A stretch of DNA of 64,000 nt, taken from positions 1,883,304-1,947,303 of the forward strand of contig NZ_PGFF01000001.1 of the NCBI RefSeq assembly GCF_002797715.1, in the 5' to 3' direction. Both the position numbers and the translations under genes were made by a program. Shown one piece after another: positions 19,855 through 35,004 of the stretch (positions are counted from its first letter, which is position 1; every line of letters starts with the position of its first letter). The notes under the pieces are model-generated. The model was given only the letters and a program-made list of their open reading frames with translations, was not told the DNA's origin and did no database searches. The stretch is from Diaminobutyricimonas aerilata (GTDB taxonomy: Bacteria > Actinomycetota > Actinomycetes > Actinomycetales > Microbacteriaceae).

Positions 19855-20777
19855 GCGGCCACGTGCTCCGCGTCGGCGTCGAGGCCGCGCCACCAGTCCG
19901 CCGCCGCCATCGCGGTGCGCCCCGCGGGCTGCACGCGCACGAGTTCGACGGCGCCGTCGGGCGTGCCGACCAGCACGCGCTTCGCCGCGAGGGCGAGTCG
20001 GCCGGCGGGGAGCGGGGGTGCGTCGTGCGCGACGGCGGCGTCGAGGATCTTGAGACGTTGACCGTCGACCTCGGTGTGGGCGCCCGGTTCGGGCGTCACG
20101 CCGCGGAAGCGGTCGATCACCCGGCGGGCGGGCTCGCCGAAGTCGAGTCGGCCGTCGGCGATCGTGAGCTTCGGGGCGAGCGTCACCTCCCCCGATTGCG
20201 GCTCCGCGACGGCCGTGCCGTCCGCGAGCGCGTCCACGGTGCGTGCCAGCAGCTCGGCGCCGTCGACAGCGAGCGAGTCGAGAAGACGACCCGCGGTCTC
20301 GTGGCGGCCGACCGGTCGCGACATCCGCGCGAACACGTCCCCGGCATCCAGTTCGGGCACGAGCTGGAAGACGCACGCGCCCGTCACGTCGTCGCCCGCG
20401 ATGAGGGCGTGCTGCACGGGCGCGGCACCGCGCCAGCGCGGCAGCAGCGAGAAGTGCAGGTTGATCCAGCCGAGCCGGGGCGCGGAGAGCAGCGGCTCCC
20501 GCACGAGGCCGCCGTACGCGACGATGACGCCGAGGTCGGGCTCGAGGGCGATGAGCTCGTCGGTGACCGGAGCGAGGCGGTTCGCCTTCACCACCCGGAC
20601 TCCGCGCTCGGCGGCGACGTCGGCGACCGGCGTCGGGGTGAGGATGCGCTTGCGCCCCTGCGGGGAGTCCTCGCGCGTGAGCACCGCCGCGACCTCGTGC
20701 CGCGAGGCGAGCAGCGCGTGCAGCGACGGCACGGCCGCGGCGGGACTTCCGGCGAAGACGAGGCGCAGTGCGGGCAT
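19851..20777 (-). CDS. fmt: Methionyl-tRNA formyltransferase
   Basis: This enzyme formylates initiator Met-tRNA using 10-formyltetrahydrofolate. It is 308 residues. The N-terminal domain contains LRLVFAGSPAAAVPSL and the catalytic segment NLHFSLLPRWRGAAPVQ, and a C-terminal OB-like tRNA-binding domain follows. The ATG at 20777 has a GGAGAATCGGAGG leader. It overlaps rsmB by 4 nt and lies 47 nt downstream of priA. Confidence 0.96.
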   Translation of the reverse strand: MPALRLVFAGSPAAAVPSLHALLASRHEVAAVLTREDSPQGRKRILTPTPVADVAAERGVRVVKANRLAPVTDELIALEPDLGVIVAYGGLVREPLLSAPRLGWINLHFSLLPRWRGAAPVQHALIAGDDVTGACVFQLVPELDAGDVFARMSRPVGRHETAGRLLDSLAVDGAELLARTVDALADGTAVAEPQSGEVTLAPKLTIADGRLDFGEPARRVIDRFRGVTPEPGAHTEVDGQRLKILDAAVAHDAPPLPAGRLALAAKRVLVGTPDGAVELVRVQPAGRTAMAAADWWRGLDADAEHVAA

Positions 20778-20824
20778 CCTCCGATTCTCCCAGACCCGGT
20801 GCGGGTCGACCGGCGGGACGGTCG

Positions 20825-22776
20825 TCAGTCGAAAGGCTCGGGGTCGTCGAAGCGCACGCGGAGGGCGGGAGCGGCTCCCGCCGCGCGGCGGGCGAGCGCG
20901 GCGCGCCGGGCGGTCGCGGCGCGGATGACCTCGGCACGCAGGGCGGATGCGACGGCGGGGCCGTGCGCGTAGTCGAAGCGCACGATCGCCCGGACGCCGC
21001 CCTCCACGTCGACCGGGCCGAGCACGTCGATCACCGAGTCGCGCACCGGTTCGAGCGCCTTCGACACGGCGTCGACCTGCCCGGTGACCGTCGCGGTGCG
21101 GATCGCGGGCGGGAAGCGCAGCCGTCGACGGTCGGCGAGCTCCTGCCGCGCGTAGTCCGCCTGCCGCCAGGTGGCGAGCGCGCTCGCGAGGGCGCCGGCG
21201 ACGCCGACGAGTACGACGGGCGCACCGGGAGCGGCGAGGGCGGCGGCATCCGACCACCAGCGCAGGCAGTCCTCCCCTACCCGCAGGCTCTCGCGGGCGA
21301 CCATGCGCTCGCCGTCGAGCAGCAGCACCGCCCGGTAGCCGCCGTCGGCGATCGGCTCGGCACCCCGCGTGGCGATCACGAGCGCCGGCTTGTCCGGCAC
21401 CGTCAGCCGCTGGTGCTCGCCGTCGGCGACGAGCACCTTCGCGCCGGGGAACGCGCGCCCGAGGTCCTCCGCGGTCCGCACGCTGCCGGCGCCGACCCGG
21501 CGGAACTTCGCGCCCTCGCAGTGCGGGCAGCGCCATGCCGCCGCGAGGGCGCCGCACCACGCGCACGACGGGGTCGCGGTGGCGCTCTTCGTCGTGAGCG
21601 GACCGTCGCAGCGACGGCAGCGCGCCTGTTCCCCGCAATCGGCGCACACGAGATGGGTGGCGTAGCCGGGACGGGCGACCTGCACGAGCACCGGACCGCT
21701 GTCGAGGCCTTCGCGGGCGGACCGCCAGGCCGAGGAGGGGATGCGCGCTTGCGCGGCGAGGCGGTCGTCCGGGGCCTGCAGTGCGGTGAGCACAACGCGC
21801 GGACTCTCGATGCGCTCCGGCGAGACGCTCGTCAGCCAGCCGAGCTGCACGAGGCGTTCGGCCTCGGAGCTGCGCGTGTGACCGGCGAGCACGAGCGCGG
21901 CACCCTGCTGCTCCTGGCGCAGCAGCGCGGCATCGCGGGCGTGCACGTAGGGGGCGAGCTGCTCGGCGAACAGCGGGTCGCCGTCGTCCCACAGGGCGAT
22001 GAGCCCGAGCCGGCGGGCCGGGGCGTAGACGACGGACCGGTTGCCGACGATCACGAGCGGCTCGTCGCCGAGGCAGCGCAGGAACTTGCCGTAGCGCTCG
22101 GCGTCGGGCTGTCGCGCGTCGAGATGCACGATGCGCTCGGGGGGCAGCACCTCCGCGAGCGCGCCGAGCACCTGGTTCTGGTCACGGTGGTCGGGCACGG
22201 CGAGGATCGCGCTCGTGCCGCGGGCGAGCGCGTGGGTCGCGAGGGCGGCGAACGTGGTCGCCCAGCGCCCCACCCACCCCGTGGAGACGCGGGCGAGGCG
22301 CGGCACGGCGTCGAGGGCGACCCGCCCGCCCGACTCGATCGCCTCGACGAGCTCGGCGCGATACCCGGCCGGATCGACCGGGCTGACGGGGGGCGCCGGG
22401 GCGGGCGGGGCGGCGAGCCACGCCTTCTCGACGCGCACGTACCGCCGCGGGACGGCGAGACGCACGACGTCGCTCGCCGAGCCCGCCGCACGATCGGCGA
22501 CCTTGCGTGCGAGCGTCCACACCTCGGGGGTGAGCACCGGCACGGGCGACACCACGGACTCGAGGAGACTCAGCTCACCCGTGTAGTCGACGCTGTCGGT
22601 GAGCTCGACGATCCAACCGTCGGCGACGCGTCCCGCCGATCGCAGCGGCACCCGCACCCGCACGCCGGGCTGCGCGTCGGCGGCGAGCTCCGGCGGGATG
22701 CGGTAGTCGAAGAGGCGGTCGAGCTGAGGCAGCGGCGAGTCGATCAGCACCCGGGCGATGGATGCCGACGCCACGG

Positions 22777-22780
<4 letters not shown>
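20825..22780 (-). CDS. priA: Primosome/replication-restart protein PriA, helicase-defective type
   Basis: A 651-residue PriA homologue. The N-terminal DNA-binding domain has [13 protein letters not shown] and [16 protein letters not shown]. Eight cysteines in four pairs form the zinc-binding insert (CADC, CRRC, CAWC, CPHC). In place of the Walker A P-loop it reads RLARVSTGW, and in place of the DEAH box WDDGDPLF, so ATP hydrolysis and unwinding are not expected. Loss of these motifs is, from memory, general in actinobacterial PriA. The GTG at 22780 overlaps the metK stop (GTGA). The likely role is to recognise stalled forks and load the primosome without unwinding. Confidence 0.92.
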
Positions 22781-23976
<1,196 letters not shown>

Positions 23977-24009
23977 GCAGGACCGTTTCGCAGGATGGAG
24001 CGGAGGACT

Positions 24010-25206
24010 TCAGCGGAGGATGTCGAGGATACGGGTGGCCACCGACGCCTTGGAGCCGTCGGCCTCGGCCACTATATCCCCGGCCCGATCGAGCACCACG
24101 ACGGTGTTGCGCTCGGTGCCGAAACCCTGATTCCAGCCCACGGTGTTGAGGACGAGGAAGTCGCTGCCCTTGCGCGCGAGCTTCGCGCGACCGAGTTCGA
24201 GCAGCCGTTCCCGGTCGCCTTCGGTCTCGGCGGCGAACCCGATCACGACCTGGCCGTCGCGACGCGCGACGACGAGCGAGCGCAGGATGTCGGGGTTGCG
24301 CACGAGGCGCAGCACGAGCTCGTCGCCCTGCTCGTCCTTCTTGATCTTGCGTTCGGCGACGGCGTCGGGCCGGTAGTCGGCGACCGCCGCGGCCATGACG
24401 ATGACGTCGGCGTCCGCCGCCTCGGCGAGCATGGTGCGCTGCAGCTCGTCGGCCGAGCTGACGTGAACGACGCGACCGCCGTTCGGCGCGGCGACCTCGA
24501 GGTTCGCGGCGACGAGCACGACGTCGGCGCCGCGTGCGGCGGCGGCGCGGGCGATCTCGACGCCCTGGCGACCGCTCGAGCGGTTGCCGATGTAGCGCAC
24601 CGGGTCGAGCGGCTCGCGGGTGCCGCCGGCGCTCACGAGCACTCGGCGCCCGACGAGGTCGCGCGGACCGACCGCGGCGTGCACGGCGGCGACGATCTCC
24701 TCGGGTTCGGCCATCCGGCCCGGTCCCGCGTCGGCGCCGGTGAGCTGCCCGCTGTTCGGTCCGACGATGACGACGCCGCGTTCGCGCAGCAGACGGACGT
24801 TCTCGACCGTGGCCGGGTTCTGCCACATCTCGGTGTGCATCGCCGGCGCGACGACGAGCGGTGCCCTGCTCGCGAGCACGGTCGTGCCGAGCAGGTCGTC
24901 GGAGAGCCCGTGCGCGAGACGCGCGAGCGTCGATGCGGTCGCCGGGGCGATCACGATGACGTCGGCGCGCTGGCCGAGCGCGACATGCCGCACCTCGGCG
25001 ACCCCGTCGAAGAGGTCGGTCGTGACCGGGTTGCGGCTGATCGCCTCGAGCGTCGGCTTGCCGATGAAGCGCAGGGCCGACTCGGTGGGCACGACGTGCA
25101 CGTCATGCCCCTCGAGCACGAGCGAACGTGCGACACCGACGGCCTTGTAGGCGGCGATGCCGCCGCTCATGCCGACGACGACGTTCAGCGGTTGCGGAGC
25201 GCTCAT
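24010..25206 (-). CDS. coaBC: Bifunctional phosphopantothenoylcysteine decarboxylase/synthetase
   Basis: This enzyme carries out two steps of coenzyme A synthesis: CTP-dependent coupling of 4-phosphopantothenate to cysteine, then decarboxylation. The 398-residue protein has an N-terminal flavin-binding CoaC domain (GMSGGIAAYKA, PAMHTEMW) to about residue 190 and a C-terminal CoaB domain (SAGGTREPLDPVRYIGN, AAVADYRP, KIKK). The PAMN-type motif reads PAMH, which I recall from other actinobacteria. It lies 18 nt after rpoZ. Confidence 0.96.
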   Translation of the reverse strand: MSAPQPLNVVVGMSGGIAAYKAVGVARSLVLEGHDVHVVPTESALRFIGKPTLEAISRNPVTTDLFDGVAEVRHVALGQRADVIVIAPATASTLARLAHGLSDDLLGTTVLASRAPLVVAPAMHTEMWQNPATVENVRLLRERGVVIVGPNSGQLTGADAGPGRMAEPEEIVAAVHAAVGPRDLVGRRVLVSAGGTREPLDPVRYIGNRSSGRQGVEIARAAAARGADVVLVAANLEVAAPNGGRVVHVSSADELQRTMLAEAADADVIVMAAAVADYRPDAVAERKIKKDEQGDELVLRLVRNPDILRSLVVARRDGQVVIGFAAETEGDRERLLELGRAKLARKGSDFLVLNTVGWNQGFGTERNTVVVLDRAGDIVAEADGSKASVATRILDILR

Positions 25207-25224
25207 GTCGGCGGGGGCCGCGGA

Positions 25225-25482
25225 CTACTCGGCGGCCGGCTTGAGCTCGAGCTTGTTCTCGTTGATCTCGTGCAGCGCGACCGAGAGCGGCTTGTCGTCG
25301 ATCGTCGAGTCGACGAGGGGTCCGACGTTGTCGAAGAGCGAGCCCTCGTGCAGGTCGGCGTAGTAGTCGTTGATCTGGCGGGCGCGCTTCGACGCGAAGA
25401 TGACGAGCGCGTACTTCGACTCGACCTTCGCGAGCAGCTCGTCGATGGGCGGGTCGATGATGCCGGACTGCTTCTCGGCCAT
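25225..25482 (-). CDS. rpoZ: RNA polymerase omega subunit
   Basis: This small subunit helps assemble RNA polymerase by binding the beta-prime subunit. It is 85 residues, with [27 protein letters not shown], quoted here in part as [15 protein letters not shown], the signature of actinobacterial omega. The ATG at 25482 follows GAGGGAG six nt upstream. It lies between gmk and coaBC. This is the conserved gmk-rpoZ-coaBC-metK order. Confidence 0.96.
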   Translation of the reverse strand: MAEKQSGIIDPPIDELLAKVESKYALVIFASKRARQINDYYADLHEGSLFDNVGPLVDSTIDDKPLSVALHEINENKLELKPAAE

Positions 25483-25517
25483 GGGGGGCTCCCTCGTGTG
25501 AATTCGGCGTGCGGATT

Positions 25518-26420
25518 TCAGCGCTTGGCGCTGGGCACTGCCAACAATTCTACGACCTCGGCCGCCGCATCCCCTACATCGGTGTTGACGACGCGCACAT
25601 CGAACTCGTTCTGGGCCGCCAGCTCGACCTTCGCGGTCTCGAGTCGACGGGCCTGTTCGGCCGGCGATTCGGTGCCGCGGCCGATGAGCCGACGCACCAG
25701 CTCCTCCCACGTCGGGGGCAGCAGGAACACCAGGAGCGCCTCGGGCATCGCCCGGCGCACGGAACGCGCGCCCTGCAGGTCGATCTCGAGCAGCACGCTG
25801 CGTCCTTCGGCGAGGGCCGCGTCGATCGGGGCGCGCAGGGTGCCGTAGCGGTGCGAGTTGTGCACGACCGCCCACTCGAGGAACTCCCCCGCCTCGATGC
25901 GGCGGTCGAACTCGTCGTCGCTGAGGAAGTAGTAGTGCACCCCGTCGATCTCGCCCGGACGCGGGGCCCGGGTCGTCGCCGACACGCTCAGCAGCACGTC
26001 GGGGTAGTTCTCGCGGATGTACTGCGAGACGGTGCCCTTGCCGACCGCCGTGGGGCCGGCGAGCACGACGAGGCGCGATGCGGGACGGCCCCGGTTCTCC
26101 CGCTCGACGAGGAACGCCCGCAGCCGGGAGCGCTGGCGCTGTCCGAGACCGCCGACCCGCTTGCTCTGCGCGATGCCGAGCCGCTCCATGACGCGATCGG
26201 TGCGGGTGGGGCCGAGGGTCGGCACGCTCGTGAGCAGTTCACGTACCCGGAGGGTGGCCGCCGCGGGCGACTCCCCCGACCACGCGGACTCGGCGATCGC
26301 GAGCGCGGTGGTCTCGCGCTGCGCGATCCGGCGCTTGAGTTCGGCGCGCGCGCGACGGGCGGCGACGGCCGCTCGCGACGCGGCGACACGATCCACCTCG
26401 GGCGGGGTCAGGCCAGACAC
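25518..26420 (-). CDS. gmk: Fusion of mIHF nucleoid protein domain and guanylate kinase
   Basis: A 300-residue protein with two parts. Residues ~10-105 match actinobacterial integration host factor m[14 protein letters not shown], a helix-hairpin-helix-like [19 protein letters not shown], and the [10 protein letters not shown] tail. Residues ~115-297 are guanylate kinase (GMP + ATP to GDP + ADP) with P-loop GPTAVGKGT, the GMP-binding [17 protein letters not shown], and EIDLQGAR. In mycobacteria these are two adjacent genes (mihF, gmk). Here they form one frame with no stop between the parts. The GTG start overlaps the end of pyrF by 13 nt. An internal start that makes kinase alone cannot be excluded. 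Confidence 0.94.
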   Translation of the reverse strand: MSGLTPPEVDRVAASRAAVAARRARAELKRRIAQRETTALAIAESAWSGESPAAATLRVRELLTSVPTLGPTRTDRVMERLGIAQSKRVGGLGQRQRSRLRAFLVERENRGRPASRLVVLAGPTAVGKGTVSQYIRENYPDVLLSVSATTRAPRPGEIDGVHYYFLSDDEFDRRIEAGEFLEWAVVHNSHRYGTLRAPIDAALAEGRSVLLEIDLQGARSVRRAMPEALLVFLLPPTWEELVRRLIGRGTESPAEQARRLETAKVELAAQNEFDVRVVNTDVGDAAAEVVELLAVPSAKR

Positions 26421-27231
26421 GACAGCACCTCCTCGCGCGCCGCGTCGATCGCCGGCGCGACACCATCCGGTCCATCGTCGAGCAGACCGCGCGATGACGC
26501 CACCAGCACATTCCGCGCGGCGCTGCCGAACAGGTCGGGCAGGTCCCGGATGCGCGCACCCTGAGCGCCGAATCCGGGGGCGAGCACCGGCAGGCGGGCG
26601 AGGTCGTCGGTGTCGATGCCGTAGTCGGCGAGTCGCACGGTCGCGCCGATGACGACCCCCTCGGAGCCGAGTTCCGCATCCGTCGCGAGCCCGGCCACGA
26701 TCGCAGCCGCGACGGTCTCGCCGTCGGCGGCCCGCACGGAGGTCTGCGTGTCGAAGGCCTCGGGGTTCGAGGTGGCGGCGAGCACGAAGAGACCCTTCCC
26801 GTGCTGGGCCGCGAGCCGCCGCATCGGGTCGAGCGACCCGAGCCCGAGGTACGGATTCACCGTGAGCGCGTCGGACTCGAGCGGGGAACCCGGGGTGAGC
26901 CAGGCCTGCCCGTACGCCTCGCCGGTCGTGCCGATGTCGCCGCGCTTGGCGTCGGCGATCACGAGCAGCCCGGCGGTCCGCGCCCGATCGAGCACGTGCT
27001 CCAGCGCCGCGTAGCCCGCTGATCCGTGCCGTTCGAAGAACGCCACCTGGGGTTTCACGACGCCGGCGCGACCGGCGGCCGCCTCGACGACGCGCACACC
27101 GAATTCGCGCAACCCGACCGCGTCGTCCGGAAGGCCCCAGGACTCGAGAAGGTACGGATGCGGGTCGATGCCGACGCAGACCGGGCCGGCCGCATCCACG
27201 GCCGCCCTCAGTCGGGATCCGAAGGGTGCCG

Positions 27232-27235
<4 letters not shown>
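26408..27235 (-). CDS. pyrF: Orotidine 5'-phosphate decarboxylase (type 2)
   Basis: This is the last step of UMP synthesis. It is 275 residues, the longer type found in mycobacteria and Myxococcus. The catalytic Lys/Asp cluster is [10 protein letters not shown]. The segment [17 protein letters not shown] at the N-terminus is also characteristic. The GTG at 27235 overlaps the carB stop (GTGA). Its 3' end overlaps gmk by 13 nt. Confidence 0.96.
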
Positions 27236-30524
<3,289 letters not shown>

Positions 30525-30525
<1 letters not shown>

Positions 30526-31706
30526 CAGGCGTTCTCCTCGGGGTTCTCGGCGGGGGTGGTGGGCTGCTCGTCGCGCTGCCGTCGGCGCTCGAGGACGAGG
30601 TCGCGGAAGCGGTCGAACAGGTAGTTGCTGTCGTGCGGCCCCGAGGCGGCCTCGGGGTGGTACTGCACGCTGAAGGCGGGGATGTCGAGGGCACGCAGTC
30701 CCTCGACGACCTGGTCGTTGAGGCTGAAGTGGCTCACCTCGACCCGGCCGAAGCCGGCGGGCGACTCGATGACGTCGTCGATCGGCGCCTCGACGGCGAA
30801 GCCGTGGTTCTGGCTCGTGATCTCGACGCGACCGGTGGCCTTGTCGAGCACCGGCTGGTTGATGCCGCGATGCCCGAAGGGCAGCTTGTAGGTGCCGAAG
30901 CCGAGGGCGCGCCCGAAGAGCTGGTTGCCGAAGCAGATGCCGAAGAACGGCAGCTCGTCGCGCAGGATGCCCTGCAGCAGTTCGACGTGGGCGTCGGAGG
31001 CGCCGGGGTCGCCGGGACCGTTCGAGTAGAACGCGGCGACCGGATCGATGGCCCGCACGTCGTCGATCGTGGCGCTCTGCGGCAGCACGTGCACCTCGAA
31101 GCCGCGCTCGGCGAGGTAGCGCAGGGTGGAGCTCTTGACGCCGAGGTCGAGCACGGCGAGGTTGCCGATCTTCTCCCCGACGGCCGGCACGACGTATCCC
31201 TCGAGGGTCGACACCTCCGCCGAGAGGTTGAGGCCGCGCATGTCGGCCGCGGAGCGCACGATCTCGAGCTGCTCGTCGGCGTCGAGAGCCGCCTCCTCGC
31301 CCGAGAAGATGCCCGCCCGCATGGCACCGGCGTCGCGGATGCGGCGGGTGAGGGCGCGCGTGTCGATGCCGCTGATGCCGACGATGCCGTTGGCGACGAG
31401 GTCGTCGTCGAGGCTGCGCTGGGCGCGGAAGTTCGACACGACGCGGGAGGGGTCGCGCACGACATAGCCGGCGACCCACAGGCGGCGGGACTCGAGGTCC
31501 TCGTCGTTCATCCCCGTGTTGCCGATGTGCGGCGCGGTCATCACGACGATCTGCCCGGCGTAGCTCGGGTCGGAGAGGGTCTCCTGGTAGCCGCTCATGC
31601 CCGTTGCGAAGACGGCCTCGCCGAGGGTGCGGCCGCGGGCGCCGTAGGCGCGTCCGGTGTAGCGGGTGCCGTCCTCGAGGACGAGGACGGCGGATTCGGT
31701 CGTCAT
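30525..31706 (-). CDS. carA: Carbamoyl-phosphate synthase small chain
   Basis: This glutamine amidotransferase subunit supplies ammonia to CarB. It is 393 residues. The N-terminal half is the small-chain domain. The class I GATase domain has nucleophile Cys258 in FGICFGNQ, and the His/Glu pair is in VQYHPEA. The ATG at 31706 overlaps the stop of the upstream membrane-protein gene (ATGA). Its stop overlaps the carB start, fitting the 1:1 heterodimer. Confidence 0.97.
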
Positions 31707-32203
31707 GGTGTCTCACTTCCTGATCCGTCGGCCGTGATGCGGTGCACCGCGGCCAGGAGGGCGTCCGGATCATCGACGCGGAGGTAGGTGTCGACGGCGG
31801 TGCCGCCGAGGGTCCAGGTGATCACGACGAGGCCGTCGGTCTCGACGGCCCGGTCGATCGTCCAGGTGTCGCGGCGGGCGCCGCGGATGGTGTCGACCGG
31901 CACGAACGCATCCCGTTCGCCCGCGATCGCGAGCATCACGCCGCGTTCGGCGACGAGCACTCCGGCACGCGCCCGGTAGCCGACACCCGAGACCGCGATG
32001 CGGTCGAGCTTGTCGCCGGCGGTCGTGGTGGCCACGTGCATGCCGTCGCCGGCGTAGAACTCGCTTCCGAGGTCGCGCGGCACCGCGTCGGGGTGCGGGA
32101 GTCCCGCCTGTCGCCGTCGTCGCGCGCGCCAGCCGAGGTACATGAGCCCGAGCGCCACGACGAGGATGCCGAGCACGATGAGGGCCGCGGTCGTCTTATC
32201 CAC
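31703..32203 (-). CDS. Single-pass membrane protein with PH-like domain, pyrC-carA intergenic family
   Basis: A 166-residue protein with one N-terminal transmembrane helix (about residues 4-26) followed by a basic stop-transfer stretch and a soluble, beta-rich domain that looks PH-like ([28 protein letters not shown]). It occupies the position of M. tuberculosis Rv1382, between pyrC and carA. The GTG at 32203 has a strong GAGGAGG six nt upstream and overlaps pyrC by 8 nt. The function is unknown. Constant residence in the pyr operon suggests a link to pyrimidine synthesis or its membrane supply, but nothing in the sequence proves it. Confidence 0.85.
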   Translation of the reverse strand: MDKTTAALIVLGILVVALGLMYLGWRARRRRQAGLPHPDAVPRDLGSEFYAGDGMHVATTTAGDKLDRIAVSGVGYRARAGVLVAERGVMLAIAGERDAFVPVDTIRGARRDTWTIDRAVETDGLVVITWTLGGTAVDTYLRVDDPDALLAAVHRITADGSGSETP

Positions 32204-33503
32204 GCGCGACCTCCTCGGGCTCGACGAGGGCGCCGTCGCGCACGGTGACGACACCGCCGTGCACCGTCGTCACGACGCGGCCGGGCAGCGATCGCCCGAG
32301 GTAGGGGGAGTTGCGGCTCAGGCCGTGCAGATCGTCCGTGTCGATCGCGCGGCGCACGGCCGGGTCGAGGAGCGTGAGGTGCGCGGGAGAGCCGATCTCG
32401 AACGGCGCGTCGTAGCCCGCGAGGCGGCCGATCTCGGCCGGCGTGCGCGAGAGCACGCGCGCGACGTCCGCCCAGCCGAGCTGTCCCGTCTCGACGACGG
32501 CCTCCTGCACGACCGAGAGCGCGGTCTCGAGGCCGACCATGCCGTTGGCGGCCTCGTCCCACGCGCACTCCTTCGCCTCGGCGGGGTGCGGGGCGTGGTC
32601 CGTCGCGACGATGTCGATCGTGCCGTCGGCGAGGGCGGCGCGGAGGGCGTGCACGTCCTCGTCGCGGCGAAGCGGCGGGTTGACCTTGAAGCGCGCGTCG
32701 TAGGAGCGCACGAGCTGTTCGGTGAGCAGCAGGTGGTGCGGCGTGACCTCGGCGGTGACCGCGATGCCCCGCGCCTTTGCCCAGCGGACGACGTCCACGG
32801 AGCCGGCGGTGGAGACGTGGCAGATGTGCAGTCGCGCGCCGACGTGCTGGGCGAGCAGCACGTCGCGGGCGATGATCGCCTCCTCGGCGACGGCGGGCCA
32901 CCCGGCCAGGCCGAGTTCGCCGGAGAGCTCGCTCTCGTTCATCTGCGCGCCGATCGTCAACCGCGGCTCCTGCGCGTGCTGCGCGACGACGCCGTCGAAG
33001 GTCGACACGTACTCGAGCGCGCGGCGCATGAGCAGCGGGTCGTGCACGCACATGCCGTCGTCGCTGAACACGCGCACGCCGGCGCGGGAGTGCGCCATCG
33101 CCCCGATCTCGGCGAGCCGCTCCCCCGCGAGCCCCTCGGTGACCGCACCGATCGGGCGCACGGTGACGTAGCCGTGACGGTCGCCGAGCGACTGCACCTG
33201 CTCGACGACGCCGGCGGTGTCGGCGACGGGGCTCGTGTTCGCCATGGCGAACACGGCGGTGAACCCGCCGGCCGCTGCGGCCCGCGAGCCGGTCAGCACC
33301 GTCTCGCTCTGCTCGAACCCCGGTTCCCGCAGATGGGTATGCAGATCGACGAGTCCCGGCAGGGCACGCAGGCCGGCGGCGTCGACGACCTCGGCGTCGT
33401 GCGCGGAGAGTCCCGACCCGCGTTCGGCGATCACACCGCCGTCGATCAGCAGGTCGGTGGTGGTTCCGTCGGGCAGGGTCGCCTCGCGGATGAGGATGCT
33501 CAT
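32196..33503 (-). CDS. pyrC: Dihydroorotase
   Basis: This enzyme cyclises carbamoyl aspartate to dihydroorotate. The 435-residue protein is a class I amidohydrolase with zinc-ligand motif [10 protein letters not shown] near residue 60 and ATDHAPH near residue 305. The ATG at 33503 overlaps the pyrB stop. It is cytoplasmic and may associate with PyrB. The gene order pyrR-pyrB-pyrC-x-carA-carB-pyrF covers all of UMP synthesis except pyrD and pyrE. Confidence 0.96.
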   Translation of the reverse strand: MSILIREATLPDGTTTDLLIDGGVIAERGSGLSAHDAEVVDAAGLRALPGLVDLHTHLREPGFEQSETVLTGSRAAAAGGFTAVFAMANTSPVADTAGVVEQVQSLGDRHGYVTVRPIGAVTEGLAGERLAEIGAMAHSRAGVRVFSDDGMCVHDPLLMRRALEYVSTFDGVVAQHAQEPRLTIGAQMNESELSGELGLAGWPAVAEEAIIARDVLLAQHVGARLHICHVSTAGSVDVVRWAKARGIAVTAEVTPHHLLLTEQLVRSYDARFKVNPPLRRDEDVHALRAALADGTIDIVATDHAPHPAEAKECAWDEAANGMVGLETALSVVQEAVVETGQLGWADVARVLSRTPAEIGRLAGYDAPFEIGSPAHLTLLDPAVRRAIDTDDLHGLSRNSPYLGRSLPGRVVTTVHGGVVTVRDGALVEPEEVARG

Positions 33504-34447
33504 GCCGTCTCCGTTCCCGCGAGCACGAGGTAGAGCACAGCCATCCGTATCGACACCCCGTTCGCGACCTGTTCCCGGACCGTCGACCTCGGCGAATCGG
33601 CCGCGGCGGCACTGATCTCCAGTCCCCTGTTCATCGGACCGGGATGCAGCACCATCGTATCGGCGCCGAGGCGGGCCAGGCGCGCATCGTCGAGACCCCA
33701 GAGGCGCGAGTACTCGCGCGCGTTCGGGAAGTAGGCGGCGCGCATCCGCTCGGCCTGGATGCGCAGCATCATGATCGCGTCCGGCACCTCGGCGATCGCG
33801 GCGTCGAGGTCGTGCTGCACCCGCACCGGCCAGCCGCGCACGCCGTAGGGCAGGAGCGTCGGCGGGGCGACGAAGGTCACCTCGGCGCCGAGGGTGGTCA
33901 GCAGCCATGCGTTGGAGCGGGCGACGCGGGAGTGCAGGATGTCGCCCACGATGACGACGCGCACGCCGTCGAGGTCGCGGCCGCGTGACGCGGCGCCGTG
34001 CAGGCGCTTGCGGATCGTGAAGGCGTCGAGCAGCGCCTGGGTCGGGTGCTCGTGCGTGCCGTCGCCCGCGTTGACGACGGCGGCGTCGATCCAGCCGGCG
34101 TCGGCGAGCACGCGGGGAGCGCCGGATGCGGAGTGGCGGATGACGACGGCGTCGGCGCCCATCGCCTCGAGGGTCTGCGCCGTGTCTTTCAGGGACTCGC
34201 CCTTCGAGACGCTCGAGCCCTTGGCGCTGAAGTTGATGACGTCGGCCGAGAGCCGCTTCGCCGCCGCCTCGAACGAGATGCGGGTGCGGGTGGAGTCCTC
34301 GAAGAACAGGTTGACGACCGTGCGGCCACGCAGGGTCGGCAGCTTCTTCACCTCGCGGGTCGCCACCTCGGCCATGTCCTCAGCGACGTCGAGCACACGG
34401 ACCGCCGTGTCGAGGTCGAGATCCCGGCTGCTGAGCAGGTGCCTCAT
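33500..34447 (-). CDS. pyrB: Aspartate carbamoyltransferase catalytic chain
   Basis: This is the committed step of pyrimidine synthesis, joining aspartate and carbamoyl phosphate. It is 315 residues. The carbamoyl-phosphate site [12 protein letters not shown] and the HPTQALLD motif are intact. No regulatory pyrI is present, so control is probably through PyrR. ATG overlaps the pyrR stop (ATGA), tying its translation to pyrR. Confidence 0.97.
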   Translation of the reverse strand: MRHLLSSRDLDLDTAVRVLDVAEDMAEVATREVKKLPTLRGRTVVNLFFEDSTRTRISFEAAAKRLSADVINFSAKGSSVSKGESLKDTAQTLEAMGADAVVIRHSASGAPRVLADAGWIDAAVVNAGDGTHEHPTQALLDAFTIRKRLHGAASRGRDLDGVRVVIVGDILHSRVARSNAWLLTTLGAEVTFVAPPTLLPYGVRGWPVRVQHDLDAAIAEVPDAIMMLRIQAERMRAAYFPNAREYSRLWGLDDARLARLGADTMVLHPGPMNRGLEISAAAADSPRSTVREQVANGVSIRMAVLYLVLAGTETA

Positions 34448-34974
34448 CCTTCGATCGTCACCTCCTCGGCGCCGTCGACCTCGGTCAGGCGCACGTTGAT
34501 GCGTTCGGTGACCGCCGACGGCAGGTTCTTGCCCACGAAGTCGGGGCGGATGGGCAGTTCCCGGTGGCCGCGATCGATGAGCGCGGCGAGGCGCACGATC
34601 CGCGGGCGTCCGTGGTCCGCGAGGGCGTCGAGGGCGGCGCGGATGGTCCGGCCCGAGTAGAGCACGTCGTCGACGAGAACGACCGTGCGCCCGTCGATGC
34701 CGCCGTCGGGGATGCGGGTCGGCGACGGGGCGCGCGTGGGGTTGCGGCCGAGATCGTCGCGGTACATCGTCACATCGAGGGCACCGGACGGCACGGCCGT
34801 CCCGGTGAAGCGTTCGACGAGGGCGGCGAGCCGATCGGCGAGGATGACGCCGCGGGTCGGGATGCCCAGCAGGACGAGCGACTCCGGTCCCCGATTGGAT
34901 TCGAGGATCTCGTGCGCGATCCGGGTCAGAGCCCGGGTGATGTCAGAGTGCTGCAGCACGACGCGTGGCGGCAT
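34444..34974 (-). CDS. pyrR: Bifunctional pyrimidine operon regulator/uracil phosphoribosyltransferase PyrR
   Basis: PyrR senses UMP and binds pyrimidine-operon mRNA. Many members also have weak uracil phosphoribosyltransferase activity. The 176-residue protein has the PRPP-binding motif [17 protein letters not shown] and the type I PRTase core, with basic RNA-facing residues such as [10 protein letters not shown]. It is the first gene of the pyr superoperon. The ATG has AAGGAGG five nt upstream. A hairpin matching the PyrR binding loop lies just before that, which fits translational autorepression as described in mycobacteria. Confidence 0.96.
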   Translation of the reverse strand: MPPRVVLQHSDITRALTRIAHEILESNRGPESLVLLGIPTRGVILADRLAALVERFTGTAVPSGALDVTMYRDDLGRNPTRAPSPTRIPDGGIDGRTVVLVDDVLYSGRTIRAALDALADHGRPRIVRLAALIDRGHRELPIRPDFVGKNLPSAVTERINVRLTEVDGAEEVTIEG

Positions 34975-34988
34975 CCTGACCTCCTTCC

Positions 34989-35004
34989 CCGCCTCACGGG
35001 ACGG
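34989..35004 (-). promoter_or_regulatory. PyrR-binding RNA hairpin in the pyrR leader
   Basis: On the minus strand, GUCCCGUGAGGC (35002-34991) matches the PyrR binding consensus RUCCNGNGAGGY at every position, as I recall it from Bacillus. It folds as a CCG/CGG lower stem, a bulged U, a CC/GG upper stem and a CGUGA loop. The ribosome binding site AAGGAGG (34986-34980) begins two bases downstream, so PyrR bound with UMP could block initiation. Confidence 0.7.
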
